Positions 17,774-26,655 of a stretch of DNA of 64,000 nucleotides are shown here, in pieces. The DNA lies in assembly GCA_017618055.1 (NCBI GenBank), contig JAFZVB010000021.1:1-64000 (forward strand), given 5' to 3'. The notes beneath the pieces are model-generated. The model ran no database searches. It was given only the letters and a program-made list of their open reading frames with translations, and was not told where the DNA came from. Position 1 is the first letter of the stretch. Each line of letters begins with the position of its first letter. The position numbers and the translations under genes are program-made. Source of the DNA: Clostridia bacterium (GTDB lineage: Bacteria; Bacillota; Clostridia; Christensenellales; CAG-917).

Positions 17774-18508
17774 ATGGCAGGAAATAGTAAAAGAAAAGTT
17801 CTTGTATCTTTATTTACAACTATCTCCATAATAGTTCTTTTAGTTGGTGCATTTTTCATTTATTGTGGAGTTTATTATCATGCAGATAAAGATGCAGTTA
17901 ATTCTTATGTAGAATCTCAAAATATTACAAGAGAACAAGTAGATAAAAATACAATAGTATTTAAGGGTGATTCTGTTTCATCCGGTTTGATATTTTATCC
18001 TGGTGGTAAAGTAGAGTGGACTGCATATGAACCACTAATGGCTGCTTGTGCAAAGAGAGGAATATTCTGTGTATTACTAAAGATGCCATTAAATCTTGCT
18101 ATTTTTAAGAGCAACGCAGCAAAAGGGATAAAAGAGAGGTTTCCTGAAGTAAATGAATGGTATTTATGTGGACATTCCTTAGGTGGATCTATGGCTGCTA
18201 GTTATTTATCTAAAAATATTAATGATTATAAAGGAATAATATTCCTTGGATCATATTCGACATCAGACATTTCATCATCAAAAGTATTGTCTATATATGG
18301 AAGTGAAGATAAGGTTATGAACAAGAAAAACTATGATAAAAACAAATCAAATCTTCCTTCTAATTTTACAGAAAGAATAATTCAAGGCGGTTGTCATGCA
18401 TATTATGGAATGTATGGATATCAAAGGGGAGATGGAACTCCAACAATATCTAATATTGAACAAATAGAGATTACTGCAAATTATATAAGGGATTTTATAT
18501 TAATATAA
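17774..18508 (+). CDS. Membrane-anchored alpha/beta-hydrolase
   Basis: A 244-residue protein with one N-terminal transmembrane helix (about 9-31), which places the catalytic domain outside the cell membrane. The nucleophile elbow GHSLGGSMA (about 136-144) and the late Asp (YGSEDKVM) and His (GGCHAYYG) complete a plausible triad. It resembles the short alpha/beta-hydrolase (Abhydrolase_5-like) group. It has its own promoter and is divergent from the 16656 hydrolase. Substrate unknown. Confidence 0.85.
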   Translation: MAGNSKRKVLVSLFTTISIIVLLVGAFFIYCGVYYHADKDAVNSYVESQNITREQVDKNTIVFKGDSVSSGLIFYPGGKVEWTAYEPLMAACAKRGIFCVLLKMPLNLAIFKSNAAKGIKERFPEVNEWYLCGHSLGGSMAASYLSKNINDYKGIIFLGSYSTSDISSSKVLSIYGSEDKVMNKKNYDKNKSNLPSNFTERIIQGGCHAYYGMYGYQRGDGTPTISNIEQIEITANYIRDFILI

Positions 18509-18511
18509 AAA

Positions 18512-18588
18512 TGGTCTGGGTGACTGGATTTGAACCAGCGACCTCTTGAACCCCATTCAAGCGCGCTACCAAACTGCGCCACACCCAG
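18512..18588 (-). tRNA. tRNA-Pro (anticodon GGG)
   Basis: A 77-base cloverleaf on the minus strand. Acceptor CTGGGTG/CACCCAG; D stem GCGC/GCGC; anticodon stem CTTGA/TCAAG with loop ATGGGGT (GGG, complement at 18552-18554); T arm GCTGG-TTCAAAT-CCAGT; encoded CCA. It lies only two bases downstream of the stop of the 821-codon-class gene on the same strand, so it could be transcribed by read-through from it. Confidence 0.95.
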
Positions 18589-18590
18589 TC

Positions 18591-21041
18591 TTATAGATCT
18601 TTTTGTTTCTTTCTTGTGATATTAGTAATTACGAAAATAGCACCACCAGCAAAGATGGTAAGAATTGCTAATACTATACCAATGATTTGTGCTGAAGTTA
18701 ATCCACTTAATTTAACATCTGTAACCTTTGTATATCCGGCTTGTCCGTTATATTTTACATAGTAAAAACCATCAATCTCATCATAAACTTCTATTTTTTG
18801 TCCATCTGCAATAGTCATAATAACAGGACTATCTTCATTTGGGGTAGAATAGAGCTTTATTTGGCCTCCAATACGCTTTGCTTGTGCTTTAGCATAAGTT
18901 GGTTGGTCTACTTGTTCTTCGTTGTTATAGTTCGTTACAGCGTCTCTAAAAACATAGTATATTTTGTCTTCATATTTGACTTTGAACCATCTCTCGTTAT
19001 CGTAGTCTGAAATAGAGGATAAGTATTGTAACATTACGTTTTGTCCAACAGTTATGTAATCAGATGTATCAATAGGGAATGCATATAGTTTTACATTGCT
19101 TGCAATTGTTACGACATAATGGTCTACATCTTCTGGTATATTTAACAAAGTTAAATAATCTGCATTAAAGTATCCATATTGGTTGTTGTAATAACCATAT
19201 ACTAAACCATTTATTTGAGAAGCATTTTCAAAGATAGGAATGTATGCGCCTTGTTCAACAATAAGTGCATCTTCTAGAATGTTTGGTTCTACAAAGAATA
19301 ATGTTTTTGCATTTGTTGTATAGATATTACATACAGCATTTTCAATGGATGGAACTGGTGTTGGTACTACAACATCTGTATGATCCATATTAGCTTTAGC
19401 TATAAATGAATCCTGAGAAGAGAATACAATCTTATCTGCTCCTGCAAACGAGAAGTTGTTAGGAACAGATGTGTAAATATCATTTGTTAGAGTTAGCGTA
19501 TCTGTTTTTGCAAAGGATACTGCTCTTCTTTCATATTTAATAATCTTTGAGTCTGCTGTGAGAACATATATGTTTCCAACAGCATCTACTTTGAAGTGTA
19601 GTGCATTTGTTATATCCAAATTAAGAACAACGAGTGATTCTACACCTTTATCATTAAAACATTTAATGATTTGATGTCCATTTTCTTCAACAAGAACATA
19701 AATAAAGGAACCATCTGCTGTTGTGGAAATATCTTTTGCATTGTTAACATCTATAAGTTTATAGAATGAACCAGAGTATAATGTGTAAATACTTGTTTGA
19801 TTTCCTTTCTTTCCTAAAATATAGAGTTTTTTCATCCATGTCATAGCAAGTGGAGTTGTGCTATCTTCAAATGAATATGTGGTTTTCTTTGTTGTTAATT
19901 CATACTCAACAATATTTTTTCCGGAGAGTACAAACCATCTCTTGTTACTTGCAAAAACTAATTCTTGTGGTTTAGAAATGCTAATGGATGTAGTGAAGGA
20001 ATAATCGGTTTCATCAAATAATAAAACTCTGTTGTTGTTTTGGTCTGCAACATAAATTGTTCCGTTATTAAGTACTACATCTGTTGGGTTATTTAAATGG
20101 TCTGTATCCGAACCAACTTTTGAATAATAATTTATTAAAGAGAGGTTGGTTTTGTCTGAGTTTATATTATAAATATAAATCTTATCTCCAATGATACAGT
20201 AAATATCATTTCCAAATACTATGGATTGAGATAATGAGAAATTATTAACATCAAATAATTTGTTGCATGTATTTGCATCATATACGCTTAGTTTTTCTAG
20301 GGATTTATAGTATGCGAAAATATATGTTCCATTATATGAAAGGAATTGTGGGTTTACATCTCCAATATTTTGACTTGCATTTACAACACTTGTTGCAAGA
20401 GAGATAACACTTAATTCCACACCAGTTTCTGTATTGTTAGAAACAACTATTGTCTCTCCATATCCAAATACTCTTGCATATCCAACTAAACGATCCATAT
20501 AAATATTGGACATATTGTTATAGATTGCAAAAGTGGAATCATATACGGTCAAATTGCCGTTTAAGGATTTTACATATAAATATGTACCATCTGAGGTTAT
20601 AGATGTAATTGTTCCTGCTGGAGAGTTGATATCCACATTCTCAAATGCTGAGTTTGCAGTAGCTAAATCTTTCTTTGCATACTTTGTTACATCATTCTCA
20701 CTATATTGAATTAAAAGATTGTTTTGGAGAACCCAGATGTTTTTAATTGGATAATATGTTGTTAAGTCTATGATAGATCTTGTTTGTTGGTTGTCTATTG
20801 TTAATACTTTCTTCTCAGTTTCATCATATATTGCAATGTAATTGTTGCTTTTAGCAACAAAGGTAGGATTGCTAAATTGTATATAATGTGTTGTAGGGAA
20901 GATAATATCAAAGTCTGAGACTATATCTTGGGCAAAAGATTTCTCTGTATTAAATGAAAATGCAACTGTTAAACAGATTGCAAAGCATAATACAAATAAA
21001 ATGGATAGTAAGATTGTTTTATATATAGAGACTTTTGCCAT
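18591..21041 (-). CDS. Secreted/membrane protein with beta-propeller-like and SH3-like repeats
   Basis: I set the start at 21041 (816 residues): an ATG 15 bases upstream lies inside the -10 box. The protein has an N-terminal signal/anchor helix, a long body of short Tyr/Asn-rich strands resembling a multi-bladed propeller (NNPTDVVLNNGTIYVADQNN is NHL-like), two or three bacterial SH3-like segments near the end (about 640-760, such as IKLYSTPNEDSPVIMTIADG), and a C-terminal helix followed by ITRKKQKDL. It is thus a surface protein that may bind cell wall. Function unknown. The -10 box predicts a leaderless mRNA. It is divergent from the alpha-CTD/WG gene. Confidence 0.8.
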   Translation of the reverse strand: MAKVSIYKTILLSILFVLCFAICLTVAFSFNTEKSFAQDIVSDFDIIFPTTHYIQFSNPTFVAKSNNYIAIYDETEKKVLTIDNQQTRSIIDLTTYYPIKNIWVLQNNLLIQYSENDVTKYAKKDLATANSAFENVDINSPAGTITSITSDGTYLYVKSLNGNLTVYDSTFAIYNNMSNIYMDRLVGYARVFGYGETIVVSNNTETGVELSVISLATSVVNASQNIGDVNPQFLSYNGTYIFAYYKSLEKLSVYDANTCNKLFDVNNFSLSQSIVFGNDIYCIIGDKIYIYNINSDKTNLSLINYYSKVGSDTDHLNNPTDVVLNNGTIYVADQNNNRVLLFDETDYSFTTSISISKPQELVFASNKRWFVLSGKNIVEYELTTKKTTYSFEDSTTPLAMTWMKKLYILGKKGNQTSIYTLYSGSFYKLIDVNNAKDISTTADGSFIYVLVEENGHQIIKCFNDKGVESLVVLNLDITNALHFKVDAVGNIYVLTADSKIIKYERRAVSFAKTDTLTLTNDIYTSVPNNFSFAGADKIVFSSQDSFIAKANMDHTDVVVPTPVPSIENAVCNIYTTNAKTLFFVEPNILEDALIVEQGAYIPIFENASQINGLVYGYYNNQYGYFNADYLTLLNIPEDVDHYVVTIASNVKLYAFPIDTSDYITVGQNVMLQYLSSISDYDNERWFKVKYEDKIYYVFRDAVTNYNNEEQVDQPTYAKAQAKRIGGQIKLYSTPNEDSPVIMTIADGQKIEVYDEIDGFYYVKYNGQAGYTKVTDVKLSGLTSAQIIGIVLAILTIFAGGAIFVITNITRKKQKDL

Positions 21042-21047
21042 AGGTTT

Positions 21048-21076
21048 ATTATACAAATGTTAGTATAATAAGTCAA
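21048..21076 (-). promoter_or_regulatory. Promoter giving a leaderless mRNA for the propeller/SH3 protein
   Basis: On the minus strand TTGACT (21071-21076), 17 bases, TATAAT (21048-21053), six bases, then ATG at 21041. The transcript should therefore start at the ATG. There is no Shine-Dalgarno. Confidence 0.75.
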
Positions 21077-21090
21077 CGGAGAACGAGTTA

Positions 21091-21119
21091 TTGCTCACGA
21101 ATAAAAAAAGTGTTAAAAT
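21091..21119 (+). promoter_or_regulatory. Promoter of the alpha-CTD/WG-repeat gene
   Basis: TTGCTC (21091-21096), 17 bases, TAAAAT (21114-21119). AAAGGAG precedes the ATG at 21140. It is back to back with the promoter of the propeller/SH3 gene. Confidence 0.6.
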
Positions 21120-21139
21120 AGTAACGATAAAGGAGTCGT

Positions 21140-21988
21140 ATGAGCACAAATAAACAAAATAAAAAAGGTAAGCCTTTTAAATATAAAAAAAATTACAATC
21201 CAAACAACAAACAAAAAGAGCAAGAAGTATTGCCTTTTAATGTTGAATTATTAGAACTTCCAATTGAGGAGTTATCTTTATCAGATTTTACCCTTGAATT
21301 ATTAAAGAAAAATAGGATTAATGTCGCAGCTGATCTCTGTAGAAAAACAGAGAAAGATATGTACAAAATCCAGAACCTTAATAAGAAAATCTTATTAGAG
21401 ATTAAAAAAGCCCTAAATGAGAAAGGTATGTATATTAAGGGAGAAGGAGTAAAAGAAGAGAAAGAAGATAAACCTCAAGTACCAGAGAAAAAGGGTTCCA
21501 AATTTGCTGTAGCAGCTGCAAAAGATGCTAAGAAAGAAGAGATTTCAGAAGATACAGAGGATGAAGTAGAAGTATCTCAAACAAAATTAACAACACCACT
21601 AGAATGTAAGAACTGGAGAAAAATCCAAAAGGGTGGCAAATGGGGATTCTATGATGGCTTCAAAACTGTAATTCCATGTATGTACGATGAAGTTTATGGA
21701 TTTGTGGAAGGACTTTGTTCTGTTGAATTAGACGAAAAGTGTGGATATATAGACACAAAGAACAATATCGTAATAGATTTTAAGTATGATTTAGCAATGA
21801 GCTTTTCTGAAGGACTTGCTGTTGTAGAAAAAGGTGGAAAGTGTGGTTACATTAATAACAAAGGTGAAGTTGTAATTCCATTTATTTATGATGCAGCAAC
21901 TAAGTTTGAAGAAGGCGAAGGCAAAGTTAAAAAAGATGGAAAGTGGGGAACCATTGATACATCTGGAAATGTAGTTTGGATAAAATGA
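21140..21988 (+). CDS. RNA polymerase alpha-CTD-like domain fused to WG repeats
   Basis: A 282-residue cytoplasmic protein. A Lys/Asn-rich start is followed by about residues 36-100 that match RNA polymerase alpha C-terminal domain in pattern (PIEELSLSDFTLELLKKNRI, then KTEKDMYKIQNLNKKILLEI). The positions of the DNA-contacting residues (E. coli R265, N268, G296, S299) appear as F, E, N and I, so UP-element binding is probably lost. After a charged linker, three WG repeats (WGFYDGFKTVIPCMYDEV and two more with CGYI or WGTI) form a beta-rich module. The role is unknown. Its stop overlaps the protease start (ATGA). Confidence 0.85.
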   Translation: MSTNKQNKKGKPFKYKKNYNPNNKQKEQEVLPFNVELLELPIEELSLSDFTLELLKKNRINVAADLCRKTEKDMYKIQNLNKKILLEIKKALNEKGMYIKGEGVKEEKEDKPQVPEKKGSKFAVAAAKDAKKEEISEDTEDEVEVSQTKLTTPLECKNWRKIQKGGKWGFYDGFKTVIPCMYDEVYGFVEGLCSVELDEKCGYIDTKNNIVIDFKYDLAMSFSEGLAVVEKGGKCGYINNKGEVVIPFIYDAATKFEEGEGKVKKDGKWGTIDTSGNVVWIK

Positions 21989-23928
21989 AACTAGCAAAGA
22001 GCAACTTAATAAAAAGAACGATTTTAGTACTAGTACTAATTTTATCTTTTTGTATTGCTTTTTCAATGGCAATTACATCCAATGTTGCATATGCTTTAAA
22101 CCCAAATTCTTATTTAGATGCACTTAATAATTTTGGATATGAAGGAACTGCACCAGAAGATTGGTGGATGGGTTCTAATTATCTAAATATGTTTGCAGTA
22201 AAGAGTGTATTTAACCAACAAATAAAAGCTGAGTTAGATTTGGATTATTTGGAGGAACATCCAGTTGTTATTGCTGTTATAGATACAGGTATCCAATATG
22301 ATTTAGATATGTTTACAGGTCTCTATGATGAAAACGGAGATCAATTAACAAGTATTACAGATCCAGAATACATCTCACCATATGATGTTTTCTATAGAGA
22401 TTCAGATGGAAATATCATCGGAAAGAATGCTGCAAGTAATAAAAATGGAGACCCTCAGGACGATATTATGGATAAGTCTCCAGAAGGTCATGGAACTCAC
22501 GTTTCCGGTATTCTAGCCACGTTAATTCATTATATGGACCTTGAAAAATACATAAAAATTATGCCAATTAGATCCTCATTTATTAAGGATGGTGCAAATG
22601 CATTTAACAAGGATAATGTATTAGGAACTAATGGTGCATATAGGTTTGCTGTTTCAAATGGTGCAGATATTATTAATATGTCTTTAACTGCAGATGCAGA
22701 CTGGAATTCAAATCTATTTGAAACATATAAATCTTCAGTTATAACAGTTGCAGCTGCAGGAAATAATGGGAAGAATTCATCCGTTACAAAGTATTATCCT
22801 GCAGGTAATTCTAACGTTGTTGGTGTAATGAATTATACACATAATGGAGATTATACAGATATTCAAAAATACTCATCTTCTAATTACGGAGATATCTATG
22901 ATATCTTTGCTCCAGGTGGAGAGATTGTAAGTACAGTTTCTGAGAGTGCTACAGGTGTTAAGTTTGAACAAGATGGACAAATGTATGGAAAACTAAGTGG
23001 CACAAGTATGGCTACACCTATAGTTTCATTTGCAGCTGCTTTATTAACATTAAAATATAGAGGATTACAAGGCGAGAATGGAACCGAAATTCCAGCTAAC
23101 GCTATAAAGGAATTCTTACTTAAAGAACAAAAGACAATCGAAATTGGAGATGTAAAATACAAAGTATTAGACCTCGAAAAGACTATCACAGAAGATTTCT
23201 TAGATGAAACAGATGAAGAAGTTATTATTACTCCTACATCTATTAGTATTTCAGCAAAGACATCAGACTTAACTCAAACTTTAGACGAAGTTCATGCAAT
23301 TACCTTAACTGCAGACTTAGAACCAGTTAATTATGAAAATGCTCCATATATTTATTGGGTTGAATATGATAATGACGGAAATGAAACTGTAGTTGGAAGA
23401 GGAAAAACTATTCAATATGCTCCACATCGTGAGGTTGGTAGCACAAGAGTTGAAGCAAGAATGGATTATAAAAATCCAGGTTCTGGTCCAAAATATTTGT
23501 ATTCTCCAACAATAACTATTGAAGTTAGTTATTATAGACTTACATCTACAAAAGCAATTATTGTATCTAATGATTCAATAACCACTGCAGAAAATCAAAC
23601 AATTAAGAGTGGTGAGGCTGTAAATTTCTCTGTTGCTAAATATGAATATTGTAATAAAGATCAGGTTACAATAGAGTGGTATGTAAATGGAGAACTAAAA
23701 AGTACAGATCCATACTATGAATTCAAGGAAACAAATCCTGGTGAATATGAAATAGTAGTTGCAGTTAATACAATTAAGAGTGCAAATAGTACAAAAATCG
23801 TTGTTGAACCAAGTAATGAAGGAAAAACCGTAAAAATGGAAATGTGGAAAATCTGGTTAATCTCTACAGCTATTACTGTTGTTATCGCTGCTGTTGTGAT
23901 TATCCTATTTGTTAAGAGAAAGAAATAA
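21985..23928 (+). CDS. Membrane-anchored subtilisin-like serine protease (S8)
   Basis: A 647-residue exported protease. ATG at 21985 (overlapping the previous stop as ATGA) is preferred to a TTG nine bases upstream. A signal peptide (about 10-38) leads to the S8 domain with Asp in VIAVIDTGIQYD, His in EGHGTHVSGIL and Ser in SGTSMATPIVSF. Downstream lie Ig-like or PKD-like beta domains (about 400-600), then one transmembrane helix and a KRKK stop-transfer. It would act on the outer surface. Its coupling to the alpha-CTD/WG gene suggests a joint system, which is inference. Confidence 0.9.
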   Translation: MKLAKSNLIKRTILVLVLILSFCIAFSMAITSNVAYALNPNSYLDALNNFGYEGTAPEDWWMGSNYLNMFAVKSVFNQQIKAELDLDYLEEHPVVIAVIDTGIQYDLDMFTGLYDENGDQLTSITDPEYISPYDVFYRDSDGNIIGKNAASNKNGDPQDDIMDKSPEGHGTHVSGILATLIHYMDLEKYIKIMPIRSSFIKDGANAFNKDNVLGTNGAYRFAVSNGADIINMSLTADADWNSNLFETYKSSVITVAAAGNNGKNSSVTKYYPAGNSNVVGVMNYTHNGDYTDIQKYSSSNYGDIYDIFAPGGEIVSTVSESATGVKFEQDGQMYGKLSGTSMATPIVSFAAALLTLKYRGLQGENGTEIPANAIKEFLLKEQKTIEIGDVKYKVLDLEKTITEDFLDETDEEVIITPTSISISAKTSDLTQTLDEVHAITLTADLEPVNYENAPYIYWVEYDNDGNETVVGRGKTIQYAPHREVGSTRVEARMDYKNPGSGPKYLYSPTITIEVSYYRLTSTKAIIVSNDSITTAENQTIKSGEAVNFSVAKYEYCNKDQVTIEWYVNGELKSTDPYYEFKETNPGEYEIVVAVNTIKSANSTKIVVEPSNEGKTVKMEMWKIWLISTAITVVIAAVVIILFVKRKK

Positions 23929-23959
23929 TCAAAAAAGGGAAGTCAATTAAAATAAAATA

Positions 23960-23992
23960 AGCCCAAACTATATAATTCGGGCTAATTTTTTA
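23960..23992 (+). terminator. Intrinsic terminator after the subtilisin gene
   Basis: AGCCC (23960-23964) pairs with GGGCT (23979-23983), extendable with AA/TT past one mismatch, and is followed by AATTTTTT. The minus-strand rpsT converges here. Confidence 0.7.
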
Positions 23993-24009
23993 TTATATAG
24001 ATATAATAA

Positions 24010-24276
24010 TTATTTGCTAAGGTTGGATAAAGAACGTCCTACTGTTGCTTTCTTTCTGTTAGCAGAATTCTTTGTTAAAACACCTTTTGTTACACCTTCA
24101 TCAATTGCAGAATAAACTGTTGGGAGGAACTTTTCAGCTTCAGCCTTGTTTCCAGCTGCGATTAATTCATTGTACTTCTTAATTGTGTTCTTAATATAAG
24201 ATTTTGCAACAACGTTTTCATCATGTTGTCTTTGTGATACTTTAACTCTTTTCTTTGCAGATTTAATGTTTGGCAT
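24010..24276 (-). CDS. rpsT: 30S ribosomal protein S20
   Basis: Primary 16S rRNA-binding protein of the small subunit, 88 residues. It has the S20 start MPNIKSAKKRVKVSQ and the conserved KGVLTKNSANRKKATVGRSL end; it is highly basic and helical. It is transcribed alone and has a TTGCCA-17-TAAGAT promoter upstream. Confidence 0.97.
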   Translation of the reverse strand: MPNIKSAKKRVKVSQRQHDENVVAKSYIKNTIKKYNELIAAGNKAEAEKFLPTVYSAIDEGVTKGVLTKNSANRKKATVGRSLSNLSK

Positions 24277-24314
24277 TTATATGTCTCCTATTTTTTTCCT
24301 AAAATTGCTTTGTT

Positions 24315-24343
24315 ATCTTAACACATCATAAAAAACTTGGCAA
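24315..24343 (-). promoter_or_regulatory. Promoter of rpsT
   Basis: Minus strand TTGCCA (24338-24343), 17 bases, TAAGAT (24315-24320). Confidence 0.55.
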
Positions 24344-24389
24344 CCACTTTACTAACTTTTTAATAAAAATTAGTTATATTTTTGTTGAA

Positions 24390-24418
24390 TTGTTGTTAAA
24401 AAAGTGTTTGCCTATAAT
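24390..24418 (+). promoter_or_regulatory. Promoter of the EF-G-like gene
   Basis: TTGTTG (24390-24395), 17 bases, TATAAT (24413-24418). The 5' leader is about 65 bases long; AGAGGTG precedes the ATG. Confidence 0.55.
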
Positions 24419-24490
24419 TTATAAATATTATATCATATATAACGACAATTAAAAAAGTTGTAATTTAGAAAATACTTATAGAGGTGAAAA

Positions 24491-26572
24491 ATGAACGATT
24501 ATTCATTCGAATTTATTAGAAACGTTGCTCTCATCGGACACTCTGGTGAAGGTAAAACTTCAGTTGCAGAAGCAATGATGTTTACAGCAAAAACAATCGA
24601 TCGTCTTGGTAAAGTTGATGACGGTACATCAACAATGGACTATGATGATGAAGAAATTAGACGTAAGATATCTATTTCCATGGCTCTTGGTTACGCAATT
24701 CATCGTAACGTAAAGATTAACATCATGGACGTTCCAGGATTCTTCGATTTCGAAGGTGACATGGTAGCAGCATTATCTGCAACAGATAGCGCTATTATCG
24801 TAACACAAGCTTCTGGATCCCTTACAGTTGGAACAGAAAGAGCAATCGATATGTGCAGTGAAATGAAAGTACCAGCATTACTTTTCATTAACGGTGTAGA
24901 CAAAGAAAACGCAAACTTTTTTGAAACTATTGATGCAATCGCAGCAAATTATCCATCAGTTATACCAATCGAAGCTCCTATCATGACAAATGGTAAGATG
25001 ACTGGTTATGTAGATATTCTTACAGGTCAAGCATATGACTTAAAGAAATCTAAGATCGACACACCAGCAGACTTAGCAGGAAAGGTAGAAGAATTAAAAG
25101 GTAAATTAATGGAAATGGTTGCAGAAACAGACGAAGAATTAATGATGAAGTTCTTCGAAGGTGAAGAATTTACAATGGATGAAATCAAGAAAGGTTTCTT
25201 AGTAGCTATTGATAACGGTTCATTTATTCCAGCAATCGCAGGAAATGCAACAGTTGCTCCAACAGGAATTGTTAACTTAATGGACAGAATCGTAGACTTA
25301 TTACCAAACCCACAACAAATCCATGAATACAAAGCAACAAAAGACGGAAAAGAAATCTCCTTAAAGGTAGATCCATCTGCTCCATTTGCAGCACAAATCT
25401 TCAAGTCTGTTGTAGACCCATATGCAGGAAAGATGCAAATATTTAAGGTCATCACTGGTAAAGTATCAAGTGGAGACACAGTATGGAATGCAACACAAGG
25501 AAAGCCAGAAAGAATTGGTACAATTTATGTAATCAAAGGAAAGAAACAAGAATCTGTTAACTCTTTAGCAGCTGGTGACATCGGTGCTTTCTCTAAACTC
25601 GCAGTTACATGTACAAACGATACACTCTGTGATTCAAGTGCAAAACTTGAAATAGCACCTATTAAGTTCCCAAAACCTGTTATTTCACTTGCTGTTACAG
25701 CACCAAAAGATGAAGAAAAGGTTATTCAACAACTTATTAGATTACAAGACGAAGATCCAACATTCAAAGTTGAAAAGAATATTGAAACAGGAGACGTTCT
25801 CCTTTCAGGTCTTGGTGAAGCACAACTCGAAATTATGTGCAAGAAAGTAAAGAACAAGATCGGATTAGATTCAGCTACAAAATCACCACGTATCCCATAT
25901 CACGAAACAATTCGTGGAGTTGCTTCTGCAGAAGGTAAACACAAGAAGCAAAATGGTGGTGCAGGACAATTCGGTGATGTATGGATTAAGTTCGAACCAG
26001 GTGCAGCTGATGGTGAATATGAATTCGTAGACGCTATCGTTGGTGGTGCAGTTCCAAATAACTTCATTCCAGCAGTAGATAAGGGATTAAGAGAAGCTAT
26101 CTTACATGGTGTATTAGCAGGATATCCAGTTAAGAACTTAAAGTGCACACTTTATGATGGAAAATATCACCCAGTAGATAGTAAAGAAATCGCATTCGTA
26201 ACAGCAGCAAGACTTTCATTCCAAGAAGCTCTTCCAAAGGCAGATCCTTGCTTCCTTGAACCAATCTACAGAGTTGCTATCACAGTTCCAACAGAATTCC
26301 AAGGTGCAATTCTTGCAGACGTAACAGGACAAAGAAGAGGACAAATTATGGATTCCAACACAATTGGAAAGAAGACAACTATTACAGTTGAAGCACCATT
26401 TGCAGAAATGTATCGTTATGCAACAGACCTTCGTTCAATGACACAAGGTAAAGGTCGTTTCACAATGGAATTTGTAAGATATGACCAAGTACCAGCAATG
26501 TACAACAAGCAAATCATTGAAGATGCTAAGAAGAGAGCTGAAGAAGACGAAGCAAGAAAGGCAAATCAATAA
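24491..26572 (+). CDS. Elongation factor G-like GTPase (EF-G paralogue)
   Basis: A 693-residue translational GTPase with all five EF-G domains. The P-loop is GHSGEGKTSVAEAM rather than the AHIDAGKTTTTERI of canonical FusA, and switch II is DVPGFFDF instead of DTPGHVDF. These mark the EF-G-like subfamily found beside true EF-G in many Bacillota. GVDKEN replaces the usual NKMD guanine motif. Its exact role is unclear; I would not call it fusA. It is monocistronic, with a promoter before and a terminator after. Confidence 0.9.
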   Translation: MNDYSFEFIRNVALIGHSGEGKTSVAEAMMFTAKTIDRLGKVDDGTSTMDYDDEEIRRKISISMALGYAIHRNVKINIMDVPGFFDFEGDMVAALSATDSAIIVTQASGSLTVGTERAIDMCSEMKVPALLFINGVDKENANFFETIDAIAANYPSVIPIEAPIMTNGKMTGYVDILTGQAYDLKKSKIDTPADLAGKVEELKGKLMEMVAETDEELMMKFFEGEEFTMDEIKKGFLVAIDNGSFIPAIAGNATVAPTGIVNLMDRIVDLLPNPQQIHEYKATKDGKEISLKVDPSAPFAAQIFKSVVDPYAGKMQIFKVITGKVSSGDTVWNATQGKPERIGTIYVIKGKKQESVNSLAAGDIGAFSKLAVTCTNDTLCDSSAKLEIAPIKFPKPVISLAVTAPKDEEKVIQQLIRLQDEDPTFKVEKNIETGDVLLSGLGEAQLEIMCKKVKNKIGLDSATKSPRIPYHETIRGVASAEGKHKKQNGGAGQFGDVWIKFEPGAADGEYEFVDAIVGGAVPNNFIPAVDKGLREAILHGVLAGYPVKNLKCTLYDGKYHPVDSKEIAFVTAARLSFQEALPKADPCFLEPIYRVAITVPTEFQGAILADVTGQRRGQIMDSNTIGKKTTITVEAPFAEMYRYATDLRSMTQGKGRFTMEFVRYDQVPAMYNKQIIEDAKKRAEEDEARKANQ

Positions 26573-26596
26573 TTTGAAGAATAATTTTTCACTATA

Positions 26597-26640
26597 AAAA
26601 TAAATGGCTATCTTTAATTAGGTAGCCATTATTTATTTAT
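26597..26640. terminator. Intrinsic terminator, probably bidirectional
   Basis: AATGGCTA (26603-26610) pairs with TAGCCATT (26623-26630), with A-rich and T-rich flanks. It lies between the converging EF-G-like gene and pyridoxamine kinase gene. Confidence 0.75.
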
Positions 26641-26655
26641 TAAAAGGTTTAATTA

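Noticed and set aside
21976..21984. TTG start for the subtilisin
   Set aside because: The ATG at 21985 gives the usual ATGA overlap and a better signal peptide; no ribosome site favours the TTG.
25027..25479. 150-codon frame antisense to the EF-G-like gene
   Set aside because: Shadow of the real gene; low-complexity translation and no ribosome site.
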